From Janthinobacterium sp. 64 (lineage in GTDB: Bacteria > Pseudomonadota > Gammaproteobacteria > Burkholderiales > Burkholderiaceae_D): a stretch of DNA of 64,000 nt. The notes below the pieces were generated by a model, which was not told the origin of the DNA, did not search any database, and saw only the letters and a list, made by a program, of their open reading frames with translations. The position numbers and the translations under genes are program-made. Position 1 is the stretch's first letter, and each line of letters starts with the position of its first letter. The stretch lies in contig NZ_PHUG01000001.1 of NCBI RefSeq assembly GCF_002813325.1, positions 3,782,001 to 3,846,000 of the forward strand, in the 5' to 3' direction. Below are positions 58,067-64,000 of the stretch, one piece after another.

Positions 58067-58630
58067 TCAGCTGCACATGCCGTAAGCCTGGCGCTCGGGG
58101 AAGTAGCGGTAGGTAAACGTGCGCACCGGATAGCGCTTGCCAGCGACGAGCATGTCGGGCATGGATAAATCAAAGCGCTGCGGCAGCTGGCGCGGCAGTT
58201 GCAATCGCAAGCGCCACTGCGTCTCGGTGCTCGAACCGACGGCGGAAAACATGATGGGCAGCTGCTCGATGACGTCGACGATTTCCGCCTTGCGGCTCAC
58301 GCCGCGCTGGTAAATGGTCAGCACTTTCGCTTCGGCGAAGGGCGGCTTTTTCGGCTCTTCCAGCAGGAAGGACAGGCGCGTGAAACTGGCTTGCGTGCCG
58401 ATGGGAAGCGTAAAAATCAGCGCCAGCTCCGTGCCGCCTTCCTTCAGGGTGACGGGTGGCGTGGCATACACGCTGATACCGCGCGGCAGCTCGAAGCGTG
58501 AACCCTCCGTCCACGTCTTGCACTCGGGCGTGGTGGCCTGGTACAGGCTGGGCGCCGTGTAGTCGTTGCAGGCGGAAACCAGCAGCAGCAGGGGCAGGGC
58601 AAGCAGGGCGGAACGGCGCATGGAAGTCAC
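58067..58630 (-). CDS. Putative lipoprotein of unknown function
   Basis: A 187-residue protein with a signal peptide and lipobox LLVSAC (Cys about 21), so predicted to be a membrane-anchored lipoprotein. The mature part is mostly beta-strand-like and ends FTYRYFPERQAYGMCS with a C-terminal cysteine. I do not recognise the family. It follows the AdoMet decarboxylase gene by 54 bases on the same strand, so it may belong to the polyamine cluster. The start could also be the ATG at 58621 (MRRSALLALP). Confidence 0.7.
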   Translation of the reverse strand: MTSMRRSALLALPLLLLVSACNDYTAPSLYQATTPECKTWTEGSRFELPRGISVYATPPVTLKEGGTELALIFTLPIGTQASFTRLSFLLEEPKKPPFAEAKVLTIYQRGVSRKAEIVDVIEQLPIMFSAVGSSTETQWRLRLQLPRQLPQRFDLSMPDMLVAGKRYPVRTFTYRYFPERQAYGMCS

Positions 58631-58684
58631 GGTTGGAAGATGAGCCGACAGTGTAAGCGATCCCCCCGCGATCCACCAGCGGGC

Positions 58685-59056
58685 TTATGCCTGCCCGGGT
58701 GGCGCGCGCCGCACGGACTGCAGCTGGCAGTGCGCCGCCTGCAGCGCATCCTTGATGGCATCGAGCGCCAGTTGCGGCCGCGCCGCGCCGCACATGAAGA
58801 TATCGACGGCGGCAAAGCCGCATTCCGGCCACGTGTGGATGGAGATATGCGACTCGGCCAGCAGCACCACGCCGGTGACGCCCTGGCCGGCGCCAAAGCT
58901 GTGGAAATGGCTGTGCAGCACCTGTGCGCCAGCCGTGATGGCTGCATCGCGCAGCAGGCGTTCGAGCGCGGCGCCGTCGCGCAGGCGTTCCGGCACGATA
59001 CCCGACAAATCGGCCAGCAAGTGGGTGCCCAGGGGCAGATGCGGTGTGGCTGTCAT
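58685..59056 (-). CDS. speH: S-adenosylmethionine decarboxylase proenzyme (prokaryotic class 1b)
   Basis: A 123-residue proenzyme that cleaves itself to form a pyruvoyl group and yields decarboxylated AdoMet, the aminopropyl donor for spermidine. The cleavage site Glu68-Ser69 lies in LAESHISIHTWPECG, with the catalytic His and Cys downstream. HSHFHSFGAGQGVTGVVLLAE is the second conserved segment. Its donor product would feed the membrane-fused spermidine synthase encoded on the other arm of the cluster. Confidence 0.94.
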   Translation of the reverse strand: MTATPHLPLGTHLLADLSGIVPERLRDGAALERLLRDAAITAGAQVLHSHFHSFGAGQGVTGVVLLAESHISIHTWPECGFAAVDIFMCGAARPQLALDAIKDALQAAHCQLQSVRRAPPGQA

Positions 59057-59058
59057 GC

Positions 59059-59229
59059 TTACTTGTGGCTGCCGCCGCTGGAGCCGCCGCCATAGCTGCC
59101 GCCGCCGCTGCCCGTGCGCGAACTCCAGCTGCTGCCGCTGCTGCTGCCGGCTACCTTGAACATGCGCACCCAGTTGGCGGCCGTGACGGAAAACGTCACC
59201 ATCAAGGCATAGATCACGTATTTACTCAT
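59059..59229 (-). CDS. Tiny membrane protein with Gly/Ser-rich tail
   Basis: A 56-residue protein. MSKYVIYALMVTFSVTAANWVRMF is a short membrane helix, and the rest is almost only Gly and Ser with a few aromatic and charged residues. Its start overlaps the stop of the DUF4178 gene by 4 bases (ATGA), and it ends 2 bases before speH, so it is translated as part of the operon. Similar tiny proteins could be missed by gene callers. Function unknown. Confidence 0.72.
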   Translation of the reverse strand: MSKYVIYALMVTFSVTAANWVRMFKVAGSSSGSSWSSRTGSGGGSYGGGSSGGSHK

Positions 59230-60689
59230 GGGGGATTCTTTGCATTCTTGTCGAGAAAAGCGGCGGGCAGGAACAACGCCAGGCAGCCCAGCAAACTCCA
59301 CATCAGGGTGCTGGAGAACGAGACAAACATCGGGATCGCATTCAGGACCAGCACGATGACGATGAAGACCTTGGCGATGCCACGGTGGCTCAGCTGGATA
59401 TTCGTCGTTTTGCTGGCGCCATGGAAGGCGGCGCCGAACCAGGCGGCCATCTGGTCATAGGCGACGGGCACGGAGCGCGACCAGGTCATTTCTTCGCCGG
59501 TGAGCTCCGCTGCCAGTTTGGTCTGTCCCTGCTCGAATTCATAGACGCGCGTGCTGTCGCCGACGGCCACTTTCCAGTTGAAGGCGCCCGCCGCGTACAC
59601 CACCTGCGAGCCGTAGTCATACAGTTTGCGGTAGGTGGCGCCATCGAGCGTGCAGGTGGCGGCGTCCAGCGAGGCCCAGTTGGGCCAGTTCGGCAGCACG
59701 TTTGAGCGCGACCAGCCATCGTCCGTTTCCACCAGCCAGAAGAAGCCGGCGCGCGCGTTGTACAGCAGGTATTCGTTCCACTCGCTGCCTTCGTCGTCGG
59801 CGCGGCGCATCATGCCGATCACCGTAAAGTCGGCATTGCTGATCTTCGCGCTGGCGCCCAGTTCCAGCGTGATGTCGGCGTTGTCGTGCACTTGCTTGCC
59901 GATGGCCAGCACCTGCGCTTCCGGGCCGCTGGCGTCGAGCTGCGCATGGCAGGCGGGGCACACGAGTTGCGCCGCCGCACCCGGTACATATTTGATGCCG
60001 CTGCCGCAGGACGGGCAGTCGAGCGCATCGAGCTTGCCGCGGTACTTGCCGGCGCTTTTGGCGATGGCGTCATCATCGCGCAGCAGCTGGCACTTTAAAC
60101 TGTCCAGGGTGACGGCGACGCCTTGGTAGACGACCGGTTGCGGACCATCCGTGTAGTCGAGCGTGACAAAGCTGGCGTAGTTGCGGAAGTCCGCCACCTG
60201 GATGCGCCAGCCGGCGCCCACCTTGAACGGCAGCTCGCCCTGACCGGCGATGCATTCGGCGCTGCGGATCTCGGCCGCCGTGTACGGCTCGCCGCAGAGC
60301 GTATAGCGCTTGCCCGGCGCCAGCTCGCCAAAGACGGGTAAGCTACCTTGCGTGCTGCGCTCGCGCGTCAAGGTGTACAGGCCGGACGAGTCGCCCAGCC
60401 ACGCCGTGCTGGCGTCATCGAACAGCAGATACCACTCGTTCCACGTGCCGGCGCTGTAGCGCTGCTGGATGCGCCCGACGACCGTGAAGTGCAGGCCGTC
60501 GTGCACGCCGGCCGTGCCGATCTGGATAGGTGAATAGTCTTCCAGGACGGCCGACATCTTGCCCATGTCCCTGACGGAATCGGCGTCCTTGAGGATGGTG
60601 CTGTGGCAGTACTCGCACACGGCGAGCACGGAAGCGTGCGAGCGGAAGCGGACTTCCGCGCCGCAGCTGGGACAGGAAACAGTTTGCAT
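59226..60689 (-). CDS. DUF4178 zinc-ribbon membrane protein
   Basis: A 487-residue protein. Two zinc ribbons (CPSC...CEYC near residues 5-30; CPSC...CPAC near 210-240) each precede a DUF4178 domain, so the protein is an internal duplication. The C-terminal 90 residues hold two membrane helices (VFIVIVLVLNAIPMFVSF, LLGCLALFLPAAFL). DUF4178 proteins co-occur with DUF350, SPFH and polyamine genes; the role is unknown. It is followed by the tiny protein with a 4-base overlap. Confidence 0.82.
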   Translation of the reverse strand: MQTVSCPSCGAEVRFRSHASVLAVCEYCHSTILKDADSVRDMGKMSAVLEDYSPIQIGTAGVHDGLHFTVVGRIQQRYSAGTWNEWYLLFDDASTAWLGDSSGLYTLTRERSTQGSLPVFGELAPGKRYTLCGEPYTAAEIRSAECIAGQGELPFKVGAGWRIQVADFRNYASFVTLDYTDGPQPVVYQGVAVTLDSLKCQLLRDDDAIAKSAGKYRGKLDALDCPSCGSGIKYVPGAAAQLVCPACHAQLDASGPEAQVLAIGKQVHDNADITLELGASAKISNADFTVIGMMRRADDEGSEWNEYLLYNARAGFFWLVETDDGWSRSNVLPNWPNWASLDAATCTLDGATYRKLYDYGSQVVYAAGAFNWKVAVGDSTRVYEFEQGQTKLAAELTGEEMTWSRSVPVAYDQMAAWFGAAFHGASKTTNIQLSHRGIAKVFIVIVLVLNAIPMFVSFSSTLMWSLLGCLALFLPAAFLDKNAKNPP

Positions 60690-60709
60690 GCAGTCGTATT
60701 TCGCTCTAA

Positions 60710-61744
60710 TCAGCCGATCAGTTTTTTCAGCAGTTCAGCCTTGGCGCCGTCGTAGTCGGCCGGCGAAATGAGACCCTTGTCGAGCAGGCCCTTGAGTTTT
60801 TCCAGGCGCGCCTCGATCGGCTCTTCCACTGGCGCGGGTGGCGCCGCCGGAGCCGGGGCTGGCTGCTGCAGCGCGCCACCCATGCTTTGCGCCATCACCT
60901 GGCCGATCGACAGCCCGGCGCCGAGGCCCGCGCCGATGCCGGCCATGCCGCCTTCGTTTTGCGCCGCCAGCGGGATCGCGTTGGCCACCTGGAATTTGGT
61001 GTAGCCGCTCATCTTGTCGGCGCCCAGGCCGCCCTTCATGCCGGCCGAGATGCGCTCGTCGAGCGCCGCCTGCAATTCCTCGGGCAGGCTGATGCTGGCC
61101 ACGTTGAACTCATCGAGGCCCACGCCATAGCGGGCAAACGCCTGCGCCAGGCCATCCTTGACTTCCTGCGCCATCAGCGCCTGGTTGGCCGCCATGTCGA
61201 GGAAGGGGACGTGCGCGCCGCCCAGCGAGCTGGCCATGCTCGACATCAGAATGCCGCGCAACTGATCTTCCACCTCGTCGCGCGTATAGATTTCGCGCGT
61301 GCCGCTGATTTCGGTGAAGAAGGTGCGGGCGTCGGCGATGCGGTACGAGTACATGCCGAAGGCGCGCACGCGGATCATGTCGAAATCCTTGTCGCGGATG
61401 GTGATCGGCTGCGGCGTGCCCCACTTGCGGCCAGTCTGCACGCGGGTGCTGAAGTAATACACGTCAGACTTGAAGGGCGAGTCGAACAGCTTGTCCCAGT
61501 TTTTAAGGTTGGTCAGCAGCGGTAATGTTTGTGTCGTCAGCTTGTGCGTGCCGGGACCGAAGACGTCGGCGATCTTGCCTTCATTGACGAAGACGGCGAC
61601 CTGCGATTCGCGCACATTCAGGATGGCGCCGTTCTGGATCTCGAAATCCTGCATGGGGAAGCGCCAGGCCAGCACGCCTTCCGTTTCTTCGTTCCACTGC
61701 AGTACGTCGATAAACTGCTTCTTGATAAAGCTGCCGAGGCTCAT
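60710..61744 (-). CDS. SPFH-domain protein with C-terminal SHOCT domain
   Basis: A 344-residue protein. MSLGSFIKKQFIDVLQWNEETEGVLAWRFP begins an SPFH/Band-7-like domain (about 1-220) of the type often annotated as virion core protein-like or YdjI-like. A Gly/Ala/Pro-rich linker (about 260-310) leads to a SHOCT motif (EARLEKLKGLLDKGLISPADYDGAKAELLKKLIG). SPFH proteins form membrane-bound ring scaffolds. The start at 61744 is chosen since the upstream 62 codons are not family-like. Confidence 0.85.
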   Translation of the reverse strand: MSLGSFIKKQFIDVLQWNEETEGVLAWRFPMQDFEIQNGAILNVRESQVAVFVNEGKIADVFGPGTHKLTTQTLPLLTNLKNWDKLFDSPFKSDVYYFSTRVQTGRKWGTPQPITIRDKDFDMIRVRAFGMYSYRIADARTFFTEISGTREIYTRDEVEDQLRGILMSSMASSLGGAHVPFLDMAANQALMAQEVKDGLAQAFARYGVGLDEFNVASISLPEELQAALDERISAGMKGGLGADKMSGYTKFQVANAIPLAAQNEGGMAGIGAGLGAGLSIGQVMAQSMGGALQQPAPAPAAPPAPVEEPIEARLEKLKGLLDKGLISPADYDGAKAELLKKLIG

Positions 61745-61775
61745 GATGGATATCCTTGAATAAGATAAAGCGGTG

Positions 61776-62162
61776 TCAGGAAATGCAGGCGGCGTTGATG
61801 GCGCCGATCGACAGGGAAATGGCGCCCAGCAGGCCGCCGAAAGCGCTGTTGTTCGATTCGATCTGGTCTTTCGACATGCGCAGCAAGCGCGTGGTGACCA
61901 CATAGGCGAGCAATTGCACCACCATGGCACCGAAGGCCCAGGCGAAGAATTGCTGGTAGTCGGCCGTGTGCATCAGGGACGAGGCGATGGTGGCGGAAAA
62001 GCCCAGCAGCGCGCCGCTCAGCGACAGGGCCGCCGCCTGGTTGCCCTGGCGGATCAGCAGCACTTCCTTATACGGCGTGACGCGCGTGTAGATGATAAAA
62101 AAGGCAATCAGCAGCGCGGCGGCCAGTAAAAGATGGATCAGATAGTTTAGGATGGCGGGCAC
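61776..62162 (-). CDS. DUF350 membrane protein
   Basis: A 128-residue protein with four membrane helices, of the DUF350 (YjfL-like) family. Conserved features are SLSGALLGFSATIASSL and the internal repeat NSAFGGLLGAISLSIGAINAACIS. First gene of the minus-strand arm; 59 bases separate it from the divergent spermidine synthase gene. DUF350 genes recur next to spermidine synthase, AdoMet decarboxylase and SPFH genes; the molecular role is not established. Confidence 0.85.
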   Translation of the reverse strand: MPAILNYLIHLLLAAALLIAFFIIYTRVTPYKEVLLIRQGNQAAALSLSGALLGFSATIASSLMHTADYQQFFAWAFGAMVVQLLAYVVTTRLLRMSKDQIESNNSAFGGLLGAISLSIGAINAACIS

Positions 62163-62221
62163 GGCTTTCCTCGCAATGAGTATTTGATAACGTCAACGCA
62201 TATTAGAACAAAAAAAGTCCA

Positions 62222-63733
62222 ATGAACAAAAAGATTCTGATTTTGTCCGTCTTCGTGGTCGCCTCCTGCGGCCTCGCCTATGAACTGATCGCCGGCGCCA
62301 TGTCCAGCTACCTGCTCGGCGACTCCATCCTGCAGTTTTCCACCATCATAGGCTGTTACCTGTTTGCCATGGGTGTGGGCGCTCACTTTTCAAAGTACGT
62401 CAAGGACGACGACGTGCTCTCGCGCTTCGTCGATATCGAACTGGCCGTGGGCTTGATCGGCGGCCTGTCGGCGGCGATTCTGTTCATGACGTTTTCGTGG
62501 ATGGCCGCGCCATTTCGCACCTTATTGTATGTGATGGTGTTCCTGATCGGCGCACTGGTCGGCATGGAAGTGCCGCTGGTGATGCGCGCCCTGAACACGC
62601 GCCAGACGGAATTTTCCGAGCTGGTCAGCCGCGTGCTCACCTTCGATTATCTGGGCGCGCTGGCCGTTTCCCTGCTGTTCCCGCTGGTGTTGTCGCCCTA
62701 CCTGGGTCTGGTGCGCACGGGCTTCTTGTTCGGCATGCTCAATGTGGGCGTGGGCCTGTGGAGCATCTATGTGTTCCGCGCCGAGCTGAAAAATCTCACC
62801 GGGCGTTTGCTGCGCGCCTGCGCCGTGCTGCTGCTGCTGATCACCGGCTTTGCCATGTCGGACCGCATGGTGGCTTGGGGAGAACACGGCCTGTTCGGCG
62901 ACCAGATCGTGTATTCCACCACCACGCCTTACCAGCGCCTGGTGATCACGCGCTGGAAGGACGATACGCGGCTGTACATCAACGGCAATTTGCAGTTTTC
63001 CTCGCGCGATGAGTACCGCTATCACGAGGCGCTGGTGCACCCCGTGCTCGAGGCCTTGCCATGGGCACGCCGCGTGCTGGTGCTGGGCGGCGGCGATGGC
63101 CTGGCCCTGCGCGAAATCCTGCGTTATCCACAGATCGAACACGTCACCGTGGTCGACCTCGATCCTGCCATGACGGCCGCGTTCACCACGCGCCCGGAGC
63201 TGGCAAAATTGAATAACAGCGCGTTCTCGGACAAGCGCGTCACCGTCGTCAATGCCGATGCCGCCGTTTGGTTGCGCAATAACGGCGACATGTTCGACGC
63301 GGCCATCGTCGATTTCCCCGACCCATCGAGCTTCGCGCTCGGCAAACTGTATTCTGTGCCGTTCTACGACCTGGTGAAAAAGCACCTGGCGGCCAAGGGC
63401 CTGATGGTGGTGCAATCGACGTCGCCGTTTTTTGCCCCGCACGCCTACTGGACCATCAATTCGACCCTGCGCGAAGTGGGCATGCGCACCTGGCCCTATC
63501 ACGCCTACGTGCCTTCGTTCGGCGAATGGGGTTTTATCCTCGCTTCGCCCCAGCTCGACTACACACCGCCGACGACATACCGCCTGCCCATGCGCTACCT
63601 GAATGCGGACACCACGCGCGAAATGTTCATCTTCCCGCCCGATATGCAGCCGCTGCCGATGGCGCCGAATCGTCTCAACACCCAGTCGCTCGTGCATGAA
63701 TTCGAGCAGGACTGGAACCGGGTGATCCGCTGA
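62222..63733 (+). CDS. Membrane-fused spermidine synthase-like aminopropyltransferase
   Basis: A 503-residue protein. The N-terminal 210 residues carry about seven membrane helices (SVFVVASCGLAYELIAGAMSSYLLG first). The C-terminal half is a spermidine synthase fold: DQIVYSTTTPYQRLVITRW, VLVLGGGDGLALREILRYP (about 284-302, decarboxylated-AdoMet site), VTVVDLDPAM and the catalytic DFPDPSSFALGKLYS (about 363). Length is as in other membrane-fused members. It is divergent from the DUF350 arm and overlaps the next gene by one base. Confidence 0.9.
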   Translation: MNKKILILSVFVVASCGLAYELIAGAMSSYLLGDSILQFSTIIGCYLFAMGVGAHFSKYVKDDDVLSRFVDIELAVGLIGGLSAAILFMTFSWMAAPFRTLLYVMVFLIGALVGMEVPLVMRALNTRQTEFSELVSRVLTFDYLGALAVSLLFPLVLSPYLGLVRTGFLFGMLNVGVGLWSIYVFRAELKNLTGRLLRACAVLLLLITGFAMSDRMVAWGEHGLFGDQIVYSTTTPYQRLVITRWKDDTRLYINGNLQFSSRDEYRYHEALVHPVLEALPWARRVLVLGGGDGLALREILRYPQIEHVTVVDLDPAMTAAFTTRPELAKLNNSAFSDKRVTVVNADAAVWLRNNGDMFDAAIVDFPDPSSFALGKLYSVPFYDLVKKHLAAKGLMVVQSTSPFFAPHAYWTINSTLREVGMRTWPYHAYVPSFGEWGFILASPQLDYTPPTTYRLPMRYLNADTTREMFIFPPDMQPLPMAPNRLNTQSLVHEFEQDWNRVIR

Positions 63734-64000
63734 TGCAGCGCCGCTCCTTCATGCTGTGGGCTGCCGGCGGCACGGCAGCGGCGGCCGCCGGCATCGGCAG
63801 CATCGCCGCCTACCTGCGCTGGCAGGAAATCACGCCGAAGGTGCTGTACCCGGGCCGCAGCGAGGGACATTACTTGCGCAAGCTGTTGCGCGAGCGCACG
63901 GCGCTGCCGGCGCCCTCGGCAACCATCACCACCGACGTGGCCATCCTCGGCTCCGGCATCGCCGGCCTGACGGCTGCCTGGCGCCTGAACAAGCTGGGGC
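63733..64000 (+). CDS. FAD-dependent oxidoreductase, N-terminal part (partial)
   Basis: The first 89 residues only. A twin-arginine signal (QRRSFMLWAAGGTAAAAAG) and a hydrophobic stretch suggest Tat export or membrane anchoring. After a short linker, TTDVAILGSGIAGLTAAWRLNKLG is the FAD-binding Rossmann motif. Together with the aminopropyltransferase it overlaps, a polyamine or amine oxidase is likely, but the substrate-binding part is outside the window. Confidence 0.78.
   Translation, partial: MQRRSFMLWAAGGTAAAAAGIGSIAAYLRWQEITPKVLYPGRSEGHYLRKLLRERTALPAPSATITTDVAILGSGIAGLTAAWRLNKLG

Noticed and set aside
60432..60447. GTTCCACGTGCCGG resembling parS in the DUF4178 gene
   Set aside because: Only the left half-site is present.

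Overview
The window reads as origin-proximal chromosomal DNA of a high-GC betaproteobacterium of the Oxalobacteraceae, most like Janthinobacterium. This rests on the gene families, on the mnmG-rsmG-parA-parB-atpIBEFHAGDC order, and on parS sequences close to parAB. The species call is inference; no rRNA or tRNA gene is visible to anchor it. No insertion sequence, prophage or CRISPR array was seen.

Left part (1-32.6 kb): the tail of a chemotaxis receptor, then a hipBA toxin-antitoxin pair behind a long dyad. Next is a three-gene operon for folate-independent methionine synthesis (flavin reductase, MesX/DUF1852, MesD) with a divergent MetR. It is followed by glmS, an Lrp-type regulator with palindromic operators, a divergent two-component pair with a 7TM-DISM kinase, and a two-partner secretion locus (1873-residue exoprotein plus TpsB porin). 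Then come glmU, housekeeping genes (rsmD, coaD, ferredoxin), a LysR regulator, a soluble-sensor MCP, and an Lrp/PutA proline-catabolism pair that ends at mtnN. Two intergenic gaps (8.29-8.56 kb and 19.10-19.43 kb) are filled with degenerate DnaA-box-like 9-mers repeated every 11-12 bp.

Centre (32.64-34.12 kb): a gene-free 1.48 kb region with three divergent copies of one module of about 480 bp. Each copy has an AT-rich tract, a TAG/TAA trinucleotide run (DnaA-trio), a 13-14 bp spacer, a perfect DnaA box, and about 140 bp further on an inverted pair of boxes. This is the best candidate for a replication origin and the most notable feature of the window. No dnaA gene lies within the window.

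Right of the candidate origin: a GMC oxidoreductase, a five-gene branched-chain-type ABC importer, a 3-hydroxybutyrate oligomer hydrolase, an iron-type alcohol dehydrogenase, and a guanidinium exporter behind a guanidine-II riboswitch. Then mnmG, rsmG, parA, parB and the complete ATP synthase operon. Four good parS sites lie at 40.1-44.7 kb, and an 18-bp iteron array sits in front of parA. Most genes from 34 to 56.7 kb point rightwards, away from the candidate origin.

Right end (56.7-64 kb): rsgA, then a divergent polyamine-linked membrane gene cluster. One arm holds a DUF350 membrane protein, an SPFH-SHOCT protein, a DUF4178 zinc-ribbon protein, a tiny Gly/Ser-rich membrane protein, AdoMet decarboxylase and a lipoprotein. 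The other arm holds a membrane-fused spermidine synthase and a Tat-exported FAD oxidoreductase cut by the window edge. The two polyamine enzymes bracket membrane-organising proteins, so a membrane-associated polyamine pathway of unsettled function is likely.
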